Shown piece after piece: positions 8,230 to 17,202 of a stretch of DNA of 64,000 nt; positions within the stretch are counted from its first letter, which is position 1; each line of letters opens with the position of its first letter. Both the position numbers and the translations under genes were made by a program. Source of the DNA: an uncultured Sphingomonadaceae bacterium (GTDB lineage: Bacteria; Pseudomonadota; Alphaproteobacteria; Sphingomonadales; Sphingomonadaceae); the NCBI GenBank assembly GCA_947501325.1, contig CANMVC010000003.1, positions 101,830 to 165,829 of the forward strand. The letters run 5' to 3'. Below the pieces are notes generated by a model. It did no database searches and had not been told where the DNA came from. It saw only the letters and a program-made list of their open reading frames with translations.

Positions 8230-8370
8230 TTGGCGACAGGTGGACTTTCACAGCAATTTCTTAAAAGAATGGTTAACGCGATAAGCAAAAACTTGCGGCA
8301 AAGGTGTCCAGAACGTCAAAAAACCGACATTTTACATGTTTTTGCAAGGTTAACGTATCCCGCGCACAGT

Positions 8371-9210
8371 CTAAGCCACAGCAATATTATCAATCAATCT
8401 GGTGCTGCCAATATGCGCTGCGGCCAAAAGCCGCGCCGGTTTTTCAAAAACCGTCATATTTTCAAGTGTTTCGGCGTTTCGGAGTTCAAAATAATCGACT
8501 TTATGAAAGCCCGATGCGAGCAATTTGCCTTCCGCTTCGGCTAAGATAGCAGCGATATCGTCACCCTTTACAATAGCATCTGCGGCATCGCGCATCGTGT
8601 TGGGTAAGGCCACTGCCTGACCGCGCTGCTCAGGCGTCAAATAAGCGTTGCGAGAAGACAGCGCGACGCCATCTGCATCGCGAACGGTCGGGACACCGAT
8701 AATATCATGGGTGAAATCAAGATCGCGGGCCATGCGCCTTATAACCGCCAGTTGTTGATAGTCCTTCTCGCCAAAAAACGCGGCATCGGGTCGAACCTGG
8801 TTGAACAGCTTCGCCACTACCGTCGCAACCCCGTCAAAATGTCCCGGCCGTGATCCGCCGCAAAGCCCGGTGCTAACCCCGCTCACACTGATGTTCGTTG
8901 CAAAACCATGGGGATAGACCTGATCAACAGTTGGTGCCCAGATCAGGTCAACACCTGCCGCCTCTAACAGCGCCGCATCTGCAGCTTCCTGTCGCGGATA
9001 GGAATCAAGATCTTCGCCTTCCCCAAATTGTGTCGGATTCACGAAAATTGACACAATGACGGCGTCACATTGTGCCCTTGCTGTCTCAACCAATCGCATA
9101 TGACCAGCATGCAGAGCGCCCATTGTCGGCACCAGACCCAGGCTGGATTTCTGCTGCCGCAACTCTTTCAAAGCGTCGCGAAGCGGGTCAATCTGTCTTA
9201 TGATTTTCAT
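8371..9210 (-). CDS. panC: Pantothenate synthetase
   Basis: The 279-residue enzyme condenses pantoate and beta-alanine with ATP to form pantothenate, the coenzyme A precursor. Visible motifs are PTMGALHAGH (HxGH nucleotidyl-transferase signature, H34 and H37), SIFVNPTQFG, FFGEKDYQQ, and LSSRNAYL, the KMSKS-equivalent loop. Length is normal. It is not next to panB. The 140 bases downstream of it, up to the Sel1 gene start, hold no gene. Confidence 0.97.
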   Translation of the reverse strand: MKIIRQIDPLRDALKELRQQKSSLGLVPTMGALHAGHMRLVETARAQCDAVIVSIFVNPTQFGEGEDLDSYPRQEAADAALLEAAGVDLIWAPTVDQVYPHGFATNISVSGVSTGLCGGSRPGHFDGVATVVAKLFNQVRPDAAFFGEKDYQQLAVIRRMARDLDFTHDIIGVPTVRDADGVALSSRNAYLTPEQRGQAVALPNTMRDAADAIVKGDDIAAILAEAEGKLLASGFHKVDYFELRNAETLENMTVFEKPARLLAAAHIGSTRLIDNIAVA

Positions 9211-9374
9211 GGGGCCTCGATTATTCGGTGATTATAAATGCTATATGCATAGCGCATTAGACCAATGCCAGCCATTTGGATTGACCATTGCCATCATAAT
9301 GCGAGACCAGCCAAAACCAAGGACGGTTATCTTAAGCGGTATACGGGCCAATCGACATGCTATTGGGGTTGATG

Positions 9375-10241
9375 CTAACCTTTGGGTGGTCGCGGGATGA
9401 GAAGCGGGACGGACGCGACATAATCCTGATATTCCTTTTCATCGCCCCATTTCTTTTTCGCATGCGCTTCCAGTTTCGGAACGCCGCTGATCCGGATGAT
9501 CAGGAAGGCGACAAATATGGGCGAAATAATTGTCACCCATTGCCAGCCACTCAATACCGGCAGCGACACAACAGTCACGCCGGTCCACAATAGTATTTCC
9601 CCGAAGTAATTGGGGTGCCGGGACCATGCCCATAGACCAGTGGAAATGAAACGCCCTTTATTGGCTGGTACTTTGCGGAATTCCCGTTTTTGCTTGTCTG
9701 CGATAACTTCGATTGCAAAGCCTGCGATCCATAATCCGATGCCGACAAATGCGAATATATCGAGTGGCAACCGCGTGCCGTTGGTGATGATGACCAGCGC
9801 GCTGGCGGCTGTCAGCAAAACCCATATCCCTTGCAAGGTCCACGTCAGAAAGAAACGGGCAGGCGATTTTTTTATCTCGTCAAACCGCTGGTCGCCGCCA
9901 TCATCGCGAATGCGCAAAAACAGGAATGACCCGAGCCGCATGGCCCAGATAACAACCATCAGAGCAATTATACCCGACCGCGCATCCAGCGGCGCAGACA
10001 GGACGCACGCAACGATCATCAGCGATAAGTAAGTGAAGGATCCCGTCAGGTCATAATATTTTTCGGTCTTTGCGGCATTGGCGGGAATGAAAGCCAGCCA
10101 GTTAATCGCAAAAGCCATAATCCCGCATATCAGAAAGACGGGCATCGCGCCGAAAGTTGCGCCTCCCTGACTACCAGCCAGAGAGACCAGTCCGCCAAGG
10201 AGCACGGTAACAACCAGTGCGATGAATAGCTTCGGGCTCAT
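9375..10241 (-). CDS. DUF1295 membrane protein (steroid 5-alpha-reductase / isoprenylcysteine methyltransferase-like)
   Basis: The 288-residue polytopic protein has about seven hydrophobic segments and the family C-terminal signature GLWAWSRHPNYFGEILLW followed by a KEYQDYVASVPLLIP-type ending. The motif resembles the cofactor-binding region of ICMT methyltransferases and 5-alpha-reductases, so it may act on a lipid or isoprenoid, but the reaction is unknown. It starts four bases after the thiolase stop on the same strand and is the last gene of a four-gene leftward cluster that includes a carotenoid-type oxygenase, which hints at a hydrophobic substrate. Confidence 0.85.
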   Translation of the reverse strand: MSPKLFIALVVTVLLGGLVSLAGSQGGATFGAMPVFLICGIMAFAINWLAFIPANAAKTEKYYDLTGSFTYLSLMIVACVLSAPLDARSGIIALMVVIWAMRLGSFLFLRIRDDGGDQRFDEIKKSPARFFLTWTLQGIWVLLTAASALVIITNGTRLPLDIFAFVGIGLWIAGFAIEVIADKQKREFRKVPANKGRFISTGLWAWSRHPNYFGEILLWTGVTVVSLPVLSGWQWVTIISPIFVAFLIIRISGVPKLEAHAKKKWGDEKEYQDYVASVPLLIPRPPKG

Positions 10242-10244
10242 GAT

Positions 10245-11474
10245 TTAGACTCCTACGACGAACGCGCAATTGGTGGTGCCGGAGCCCCCGACGTTGAAGG
10301 TTCCCACTGTTGCAGCACCTTCTACCTGGTAAGTGCCTGCATTTCCAGTGACTTGCTTGGATGCATCCAGCATCATACGAACGCCGGTTGCACCAACAGG
10401 ATGCCCCATTCCGATCAAACCCCCTGACGGGTTGACGGGTAGGCTGCCGTCGAACGTGATGACGCCTTCCTCAATCGCTTTCCAGGCTTCACCGGGTGCG
10501 GTGATGCCGAAATGCTCTATCGCCATATATTCGGTGACCGAGAAACAATCATGGGTTTCGATCGCGTCCAGCTGATCCGGCCCACTGATGCCAGCGCGAC
10601 GATAAGCGTCGGTAATCGCCTTGCGGGTCCATGGCAGGACATAGTCATCATTGGCGCTATCGACCAATTTTGTTTGCATGAGCATCGGCGCTGTCGTGTG
10701 GCCCCATCCCTTGATCTGGGCGAGGCTCTCCAGCGGAACGCCGTGACTATCAGCATATTGCTTCGCACGGGCTTCCGAGGCCAGGAAGACAACAGCCGCG
10801 CCATCGGACACCTGCCCGCAATCCTGCCGCCGCATCCAGCCTTCGATCACCGGATTATATTCATCATCCGCGGTAAAACTCTTGTCCTCAAACTGCCAGT
10901 TGCGGCTTTGTGCATTGGGATTGCGCCGCGCATTGTCAAAATTTGTCTTGGATATTTCCATGAGATGCTCGTGGCGCAAACCATAGCGACGGTCATATTC
11001 TTCGGCGAGATCAGAGAACATGGCGGGCCAGATATATTTGGCATCCTGTCCCTCTTTACCAACGAAGATCGCGGCGCCCAGATTATCCGCGGCTTGCGCA
11101 CCGGATACATTGCGCATCAATTCAACCCCGGCGACACAGGCGAGATCATAGCGCCCGCTTTCGATATCCGTCATCGCGCCCAATATTGCCAGCGAACCAG
11201 AGGCGCAGGCACCTTCGTGGCGGGAGGCGGGCATGCCGGAAAAATCCTTGTGGACATGTCCGAAAAAGCCGCCGAGCATTCCCTGACCGGTAAAGAGTTC
11301 CGCCACAAAATTGCCGACATGGCCGACTTCTATATCTTTCGGCTCCAGTCCCGTTTTTTCGAGCGCTGTGAGCACGGTGGTGGAGAAGAGATCAAATAGA
11401 GTCTGGTCTTCACGCGTCCAGTTTTGAGTAAAATCCGTCTGATGACCGCCCAATATGTAGATATTCTGTGACAC
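10245..11474 (-). CDS. Thiolase-family acetyl-CoA acetyltransferase (SCP-x-like)
   Basis: The 409-residue protein has a thiolase fold with nucleophile C90 in H-E-G-A-C-A-S-G-S, the H-D-C-F motif (IETHDCFSVTEY) and G-M-G-H-P-V-G-A-T-G near the C-terminus. The HDCF motif and the length (about 400) point to the SCP2/SCP-x-like branch, which works on branched or sterol side-chain acyl-CoA, rather than PhaA-type biosynthetic thiolases. It lies 12 bases downstream of the carotenoid-oxygenase stop and four bases before the DUF1295 gene, so the three are one operon. Substrate is inferred only from context. Confidence 0.88.
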   Translation of the reverse strand: MSQNIYILGGHQTDFTQNWTREDQTLFDLFSTTVLTALEKTGLEPKDIEVGHVGNFVAELFTGQGMLGGFFGHVHKDFSGMPASRHEGACASGSLAILGAMTDIESGRYDLACVAGVELMRNVSGAQAADNLGAAIFVGKEGQDAKYIWPAMFSDLAEEYDRRYGLRHEHLMEISKTNFDNARRNPNAQSRNWQFEDKSFTADDEYNPVIEGWMRRQDCGQVSDGAAVVFLASEARAKQYADSHGVPLESLAQIKGWGHTTAPMLMQTKLVDSANDDYVLPWTRKAITDAYRRAGISGPDQLDAIETHDCFSVTEYMAIEHFGITAPGEAWKAIEEGVITFDGSLPVNPSGGLIGMGHPVGATGVRMMLDASKQVTGNAGTYQVEGAATVGTFNVGGSGTTNCAFVVGV

Positions 11475-11485
11475 GCTTGTCCCCT

Positions 11486-13006
11486 TTATTTCAACTCCTC
11501 AGCATCCGCCCAAACCGCATGGGTACCGCTGCAAATGCGATGCGGCAGGATGATTTGGCAAAGCGGTCCTGCTGCAATATTCTTGGCATCCAGTATCACA
11601 CATTCCGAGCGATCCAGATTCATATCGGTAATGAAGCTGATCAGATAGCCATCATCCTCTGATGTCGCATTTTTACGCGCAATGAAAGGGGCCTCTGACC
11701 CATAGCGGCCTTCGCCAAATTCATATTGCTGGGCAGCGCCGGTTTCCAGATCATGCTTGATCATGCCGGTGAAGAGGAAATAGCCGTCCTCGCCGGTCAC
11801 GCTGTAGACGTATCGATGTTTCTTGCCGGCATAAGCGGGGTTGATTGTTCCGAACTCAACAATCTCGTCGTCATATAGCCGTTCTTCCAGCGTTTCACCG
11901 GTGCTGAGGTTAAACCGCCAGCGATGTAGATGGGTTTTCAGAGAATGAAGATCGAGATTGGCGCCCATAGCCTGATATTCACCCGGCAGGGATTGCAGCG
12001 GATCGGGCCGCGGATCTTCCTGAAAATAGCCGTCCATGACAAGCTCTTCGCCGTCTTCATAAGCATTCATGAAGTGCAACACATAAGTGGGTTCGGCTTC
12101 AAACCACTTTATGTCTTCCTGGTTGCCAAAGCGCGGAACAACTGCAAAGCGCGATTTCATCGTCTTGTCAAAGACCGGAATATAGAAACCATTATCCAGC
12201 ATCGCCTGCGGCCAGAACATCGGAAAATCATTCAGGATCGAATAGTTTTTCGAAAAACACATGTCGTGGGGCAGACGTGGAGCGGGCAAGTCCACTGGGA
12301 TATAATGCTTGAGCTTGTTGTCAGCGCCAACGACGCCGTAATGCATGTAAGGCGCGTGGGTCGAATAGTTGAAAAACAGCAATTCGCCGGTGGCAGGGTC
12401 CAGCTTGGGGTGAGCCGATATACCATCAATAGGAGCCCAGCCTTCTATCCCCAAAGTGTCCAGCGTATGCGGGTCGAGCCGATAGCCCTCACCACATTGC
12501 CAAAAGGTCGAGAGGATATTGCCGGCATGAACCACAACATCGGTCGACGAGCTATCCTTGATATGACCATGCGCGCCCCAGCCTTTGCGTTCCGATTTTT
12601 TGGGATTGCCCATACAGCCGATCCAGAGTGACCGATCGGCCTCAGCTTCTGCTTCGAAGGCGCGAGTACGAATGAACCGGTTCTTATATTCCGCTTTGCC
12701 ACCAGACAGGCGCATCATGTGGAGCATGCCGTCACCATCAAAGGGATGATAGCGGCCAATGGCATCATGCACGGGATTTTCGGTATTCCGAATATAAACG
12801 CCATCAATATCCGCTGGAATCTCTCCGATAACGGTCAGATCATCGGCATCATATTCATCAAAATTCGGAGTCCATGCCCCGTTGAGATAGGGATGGCCAT
12901 TCTCGGAAAGGGTCGCTTTTACGCGGTTGACAAGTTGGGGCAAATTGCATGACTCCAATATTGGTATGGTTATAGAAGTTACTGGGCTATCGTGTATGGA
13001 TGCCAT
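11486..13006 (-). CDS. Carotenoid-cleavage/lignostilbene-dioxygenase family oxygenase
   Basis: The 506-residue protein is a seven-bladed-propeller non-haem iron oxygenase. All four iron-binding His can be placed: H199 (GISAHPKLDP), H247 (LPHDMCF), H311 (VLHFMNAYED) and H496 (SGTHAVW, ten residues from the end). YHPFDGDGMLH is the conserved N-terminal loop. Members cleave alkene bonds in carotenoids, apocarotenoids or stilbenes; sphingomonads contain several that cleave lignostilbenes. There is no signal peptide. A paired HxlR-type regulator gene lies 60 bases upstream and a thiolase follows, suggesting a catabolic operon. Which alkene is cleaved is unknown. Confidence 0.92.
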   Translation of the reverse strand: MASIHDSPVTSITIPILESCNLPQLVNRVKATLSENGHPYLNGAWTPNFDEYDADDLTVIGEIPADIDGVYIRNTENPVHDAIGRYHPFDGDGMLHMMRLSGGKAEYKNRFIRTRAFEAEAEADRSLWIGCMGNPKKSERKGWGAHGHIKDSSSTDVVVHAGNILSTFWQCGEGYRLDPHTLDTLGIEGWAPIDGISAHPKLDPATGELLFFNYSTHAPYMHYGVVGADNKLKHYIPVDLPAPRLPHDMCFSKNYSILNDFPMFWPQAMLDNGFYIPVFDKTMKSRFAVVPRFGNQEDIKWFEAEPTYVLHFMNAYEDGEELVMDGYFQEDPRPDPLQSLPGEYQAMGANLDLHSLKTHLHRWRFNLSTGETLEERLYDDEIVEFGTINPAYAGKKHRYVYSVTGEDGYFLFTGMIKHDLETGAAQQYEFGEGRYGSEAPFIARKNATSEDDGYLISFITDMNLDRSECVILDAKNIAAGPLCQIILPHRICSGTHAVWADAEELK

Positions 13007-13065
13007 CGGGTCAAGCGAAAATAGACCCGTTTGATAAGCGCCGCGCTAAGCACTTGTTTGTGAGG

Positions 13066-14010
13066 TTAGTTTTTCAGTCCGGTGATCGTTACAGACTGGG
13101 GATGCGCCGTCTTGTGGCAATGACTGCAGGCAATTTCCGGAATCAGGCGTTTGCCGCACATGGTATGCGTCAACAGGACCGGAGGGCCTTCCGGCGCGCC
13201 ATAATATTTGTCACCCCACAACATCAGCATCATAATGACGGAATAATAGTCGAAGCCTTTTTTCGTCAGAAAATAGTCATTGCGGATCGGATTTTGTTGA
13301 TAGGGAACCAGCTTTAAGACTTCGGATTCCACCAATGCCTTTAGCCGGTCCGACAAAATGGCAGGCGCGGCCCCGGTATCAGCGGCTATGGCATCAAAAC
13401 GGTTTAAACCGGCGAACACCGCGCGCATGATCAAAGCCGACCAGCGATCCCCCAATATCTCCACCGATCCGCGCAACAGAGAGGGCTGATCGGACTGGAA
13501 ACTCACTTGATTGCGCCGGCGACTGTAAGAGGGCGGCATCAGGCCGATGCCCGGGCCTTCAACAAACGAGACTTCATCCAGGCTGAAGCTTTGCTTGCAT
13601 GCGCCGCAAACCGGTACAGGTTTCAGGACAGAACCACAGCTTTCGTGACGCAATTCTAGATTACGGCGGACATCGGCAGTGCCCCACTTGCGTTCCCATA
13701 CATAGAGAGTCAAAACAGTTGGAAAGAGGTCTACCCCTTTTTCGGTCAATCCATATTGGCGATGCGTGGATGACTCTGTATCCGTGTCTTTTCGCAATAT
13801 ACCGGTCTCAATGAGGCGCGTCAGGCGATTGGACAGCAATGCTTTTTGAAGGCCTGTTCGTTGCTTTAACTGGGTGAACCGGGTGGAGCCCATCCAGATG
13901 GATTCCAGTATCAATAAAATCGGGGTGTCCCCCAATATCTCTAGCGCCCGCCAAATCGAACAGGTCTTGATCATCGTAGAATTGACCGAAGGGCTATGGG
14001 AAGAAGACAT
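13066..14010 (-). CDS. Tandem HxlR-type winged-helix regulator
   Basis: The 314-residue protein consists of two HxlR-like winged-helix domains in tandem. Repeat 1 begins CSIWRALEILGDTPILLILE and repeat 2 GSVEILGDRWSALIMRAVFAG, each with a recognition helix (LSNRLTRLIE and LSDRLKALVE) and a wing (YGLTEKG, YFLTKKG). Each repeat ends with the same spacing H-x2-C-x9-C-x2-C (HESC..CGAC and HTMC..CSHC), a possible metal site. Usual HxlR proteins are single-domain dimers of about 110 residues sensing aldehydes or quinones. I chose ATG 14010 (MSSSHSPS). The gene is first in a leftward cluster with the oxygenase, so it probably controls that operon. Confidence 0.88.
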   Translation of the reverse strand: MSSSHSPSVNSTMIKTCSIWRALEILGDTPILLILESIWMGSTRFTQLKQRTGLQKALLSNRLTRLIETGILRKDTDTESSTHRQYGLTEKGVDLFPTVLTLYVWERKWGTADVRRNLELRHESCGSVLKPVPVCGACKQSFSLDEVSFVEGPGIGLMPPSYSRRRNQVSFQSDQPSLLRGSVEILGDRWSALIMRAVFAGLNRFDAIAADTGAAPAILSDRLKALVESEVLKLVPYQQNPIRNDYFLTKKGFDYYSVIMMLMLWGDKYYGAPEGPPVLLTHTMCGKRLIPEIACSHCHKTAHPQSVTITGLKN

Positions 14011-14040
14011 GAAATCCAGATGATAAAGGCAGTAGAACAA

Positions 14041-14410
14041 AAATCCTACAGCCAGTGTGTTGCCTTAGCAACCGCCCTGTTTCGAGCAGAAAAAGGTCCC
14101 TCTCTTACCATAAGTGGTATCAGACAGCTCTCCCATACCTATTGCTTATCCGGCTTTTCGTCCATTATGATCCCCTATAACCAGAATCATTCGAATCGAT
14201 GGGTCGCAAGTTTTTGTCACTGGTACTTTTAATCAAGGGTTGTTTGGGCTAGCAGTCCTGTAGAAGCTGCGGTTCGTTAAATTGGTCTCGGCTTGAAAAT
14301 CGGGTTCTTAACTAGGGATAGGATTGTGCAAACAGAAGCATACCTATCGCAAGGGCAATGAACGGCTATTGCCAGCCTCGCGACGATAGCCGGGTTTCCA
14401 TCGAATAGGG
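14041..14410. other. 370-base intergenic region between the HxlR and mipZ genes
   Basis: This divergent gap must hold promoters for both genes, but no convincing sigma-70 pair was found. A hairpin with seven-base arms (CGGCTAT at 14363-14369 and ATAGCCG at 14386-14392) lies 18 bases before the mipZ start and could be part of its leader. No open frame with recognisable similarity was seen. Confidence 0.5.
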
Positions 14411-15235
14411 GTGCAAAAGCAAGTGGCCAAAAGCAAAGCGCATCATATCGTATTCGCTAATGAAAAAGGCGGCACCGGAAAATCCACCACCGCCGTTCAC
14501 GTTGCCGTTGCGCTTGCCTATCAAGGGCACAAGGTTGCCGTCATCGACCTCGATCCGCGCCAACGGACTTTATATCGCTATCTGGAAAACCGCAGAGCAA
14601 CGATGGACCGGCTCGACATTGAGGTTCCTTTGCCCTTTTTTAGCGTTTTCGAGGATGACAATCTCGCAAGGCTCGAACAGCTTATTGGGCGCATGAGCCA
14701 CGGCGTCGATTATCTGCTCTATGATACGCCCGGTCGCGATGACAAATTTGCGCGTTTCGTCGCCACCCGCGCCAATACGCTCGTCACACCCATTAATGAC
14801 AGCTTTGTAGATTTCGATCTGATCGGGCAAGTCGACCCGGAAACCTTCAAGGTCCGCAAACTCAGCTTTTATGCCGAATTGATCTGGGAGGCGCGCAAAG
14901 CCCGGGCCCAGGCTGATGGCACGTCTATCGACTGGGTGGTGTTGCGCAACCGGACCCAGCATGTCGAGGCGCATAATATGCAGCGCGTTATCTCGGCGCT
15001 TACCGAATTATCACAACGCGTCGGCTTTCGGGTGATCCCGGGGCTCAGTGAACGGGTCATCTATCGTGAACTGTTCCCCGCCGGACTCACCATGTTGGAC
15101 AAACAGCATCTCGGGCGCCTTGCTACCAGCCATATCGCGGCACGCCAGGAATTGCGCGAACTGATCAAGCATCTTGCGCTACCACAGCCAGAGGGCGAGC
15201 GGCCGAGCTTTGGCAAACCCCAATTGGTCGCCTGA
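14411..15235 (+). CDS. mipZ: MipZ, ParA-like division-plane positioning ATPase
   Basis: The 274-residue protein has a deviant Walker A N-E-K-G-G-T-G-K-S-T (residues 17-26), VAVIDLDPRQRT and the switch YLLYDTPGRDD. Further stretches NDSFVDFDL, ERVIYRELFPAGLTMLD and the AARQELRELI end match Caulobacter MipZ rather than ParA. MipZ binds ParB at the origin pole and forms a gradient that inhibits FtsZ, placing division at mid-cell. The first start is GTG 14411; GTG 14423 (VAKSKAHHIVF) is a credible alternative, since AGGGG lies 12 bases before it. The gene is followed four bases later by a J-domain gene. Confidence 0.93.
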   Translation: MQKQVAKSKAHHIVFANEKGGTGKSTTAVHVAVALAYQGHKVAVIDLDPRQRTLYRYLENRRATMDRLDIEVPLPFFSVFEDDNLARLEQLIGRMSHGVDYLLYDTPGRDDKFARFVATRANTLVTPINDSFVDFDLIGQVDPETFKVRKLSFYAELIWEARKARAQADGTSIDWVVLRNRTQHVEAHNMQRVISALTELSQRVGFRVIPGLSERVIYRELFPAGLTMLDKQHLGRLATSHIAARQELRELIKHLALPQPEGERPSFGKPQLVA

Positions 15236-15238
15236 GCT

Positions 15239-15673
15239 ATGACGTTCATGCTGGTCCTCAGTGCTGCCGTTATCGCGGCTTTGTTTCTGTCCGGCCGCGC
15301 CAAGACCATGACCGCCAATGACTGGGTCGCCGTTGCCATAGCTTTGCTTGGCATCAATATGTTGCGCGGCGGAAACTGGGCCATGGGCGGCGCGCTGGTC
15401 ATCGCAGCGGCGGCGTGGCGCGGTTCGAAATTTTTGGGCACTCTTAAATCTCCAAAGTCTGGCGAGCGCCCACCCCGTAATTTCGAACTGGACCGGGCGC
15501 GATCTTTGCTGGATGTTGATGAAGGAGCCGACCGGTCAACCATTAATGCCGCATGGCGCGAACGCCTGACCGAACATCACCCCGACCGCGGCGGCGACGA
15601 GGAAGTAGCACGTCAAATTAACCGGGCCCGTGATATTCTGCTGAAGGAACTGGAGACCATCAATCACCGCTAA
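15239..15673 (+). CDS. Membrane-anchored J-domain protein
   Basis: The 144-residue protein has two hydrophobic segments in its first 60 residues and a C-terminal J domain (about 86-144) with the H-P-D loop (EHHPDRGGDEE). The layout resembles TIM14/DjlC-like proteins, which stimulate the ATPase of DnaK at a membrane. It lies three bases after mipZ, so the two are co-transcribed; this linkage is common in sphingomonads. A target at the cell pole or divisome is possible but not shown. Confidence 0.88.
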   Translation: MTFMLVLSAAVIAALFLSGRAKTMTANDWVAVAIALLGINMLRGGNWAMGGALVIAAAAWRGSKFLGTLKSPKSGERPPRNFELDRARSLLDVDEGADRSTINAAWRERLTEHHPDRGGDEEVARQINRARDILLKELETINHR

Positions 15674-15792
15674 GCCGCCCGTCTGGTGAGACGCGCGCGC
15701 CATTCCGCGTCTAGCTTTTCTAAAGCCTTTATATTATCCGAACACCGTAACATCCCAACGTCAGTTCAACTTCCCCAAAGGAAAAATAGCCC

Positions 15793-17202
15793 ATGAACGC
15801 ACGCACATCCCACCAGTTTGATCCGTCCAGCCTGCGAGAATATGATATTCGCGGGATCATCGGTGAAACGCTGGGCAATGATGATGCCTATGCGATTGGA
15901 CGCGGCTTCGGAACGCTGATCGCACGGGCAGGGGGCACGGCGGTCGCCACGGGCTACGATGGCCGGACCAGCTCGCCAATGCTCGAAGATGCGCTGATTG
16001 AGGGACTGAACGATGCTGGCGCAAACGCTGTTTCGATTGGCATGGGGCCAACCCCTATGCTTTACTATGCCGAATGCGTGCTAGAACAGGTGCAGGGCGG
16101 CATCGAGATAACCGGCAGCCATAATCCCGCCAATTATAATGGCTTCAAAATGGTGTTTCAGGGACGCCCATTTTTCGGAGCGGATATCCAGAAGCTGGGC
16201 GCTATGGCCGCGAGCGGCGATTGGGATACGCCAGCCGATGACGCCGTTGGCAGCATCGAACGCATTGATATCATCGATGAATATGTCGCCCGACTGACCA
16301 GGAACTTTACCGGAAACGCGATGAAAATCGGCTGGGATGCGGGCAATGGCGCGGCGGGACCGGTCATTGAAAAGCTGACCGCAAACCTGCCGGGCGAGCA
16401 TCACCTTCTCTACACAGATGTCGATGGTAGTTTTCCCAATCATCATCCTGATCCCACAGAAGAGAAGAATCTGACCGATCTGAAAGCGCTTGTCGCGGAG
16501 AAAAACCTCGATTTCGGCGTGGCTTTTGATGGTGACGGCGATCGTATTGGCGCGATTGATGGTGAAGGACGGGTGATCTGGGGCGATCAGCTGCTGCAAA
16601 TCTATGCCGAAGACGTCCTGAAATCCGAACCCGGCTCCACGATTATAGCGGACGTGAAGGCATCCCAAGCGCTATATGACCGGATTGCCGAACTTGGCGG
16701 CAAACCACTGATGTGGAAAACCGGGCACAGCCTGATCAAGTCCAAAATGAAGGAAGTTTCTTCGCCGCTGGCCGGCGAAATGAGCGGCCATGTGTTCTTC
16801 AAACATGATTATTATGGTTTTGATGACGCCCCCTATGCCGCCATCCGCCTCATTCAGGCTGCGACCAATATCGGCAAAAGCGTTACCCAGCTGCGCAGCG
16901 ATATGGTCGAGATGATCAACACTCCCGAAATGCGCTTTCAGGTGGACGAGAGCCGTAAATTCACGGTCATCGAGGAAATACTCGAGCGGCTCGCGGCCAG
17001 TGGCGCTGACGTCAACAATACCGACGGCGCGCGGGTAAATACGGACGACGGCTGGTGGTTGCTGCGGGCATCTAACACACAGGATGTCCTGGTCGCGCGG
17101 GCGGAAGCAAAGTCGGAAGACGGGCTAGAGCGGTTAATGGCGCAAATTGATGAGCAGCTGGCGCTTTCCGGCCTGGAGCGCGGAGAGACGGTGGGGCATT
17201 AG
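15793..17202 (+). CDS. Phosphomannomutase / phosphoglucomutase
   Basis: The 469-residue alpha-D-phosphohexomutase has the phospho-serine loop T-G-S109-H-N-P, the metal loop D246-G-D248-G-D250-R, the sugar-specificity loop G-E-M-S-G-H, and a phosphate-binding loop near the end (ASNTQDVLVAR). The dual PMM/PGM type (AlgC-like) interconverts the 1- and 6-phosphates of mannose and glucose, feeding nucleotide-sugar supply for lipopolysaccharide or exopolysaccharide. The start ATG 15793 follows an AAAGGAAAA ribosome-binding sequence. About 120 bases separate it from the J-domain gene, so it may have its own promoter. Confidence 0.95.
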   Translation: MNARTSHQFDPSSLREYDIRGIIGETLGNDDAYAIGRGFGTLIARAGGTAVATGYDGRTSSPMLEDALIEGLNDAGANAVSIGMGPTPMLYYAECVLEQVQGGIEITGSHNPANYNGFKMVFQGRPFFGADIQKLGAMAASGDWDTPADDAVGSIERIDIIDEYVARLTRNFTGNAMKIGWDAGNGAAGPVIEKLTANLPGEHHLLYTDVDGSFPNHHPDPTEEKNLTDLKALVAEKNLDFGVAFDGDGDRIGAIDGEGRVIWGDQLLQIYAEDVLKSEPGSTIIADVKASQALYDRIAELGGKPLMWKTGHSLIKSKMKEVSSPLAGEMSGHVFFKHDYYGFDDAPYAAIRLIQAATNIGKSVTQLRSDMVEMINTPEMRFQVDESRKFTVIEEILERLAASGADVNNTDGARVNTDDGWWLLRASNTQDVLVARAEAKSEDGLERLMAQIDEQLALSGLERGETVGH

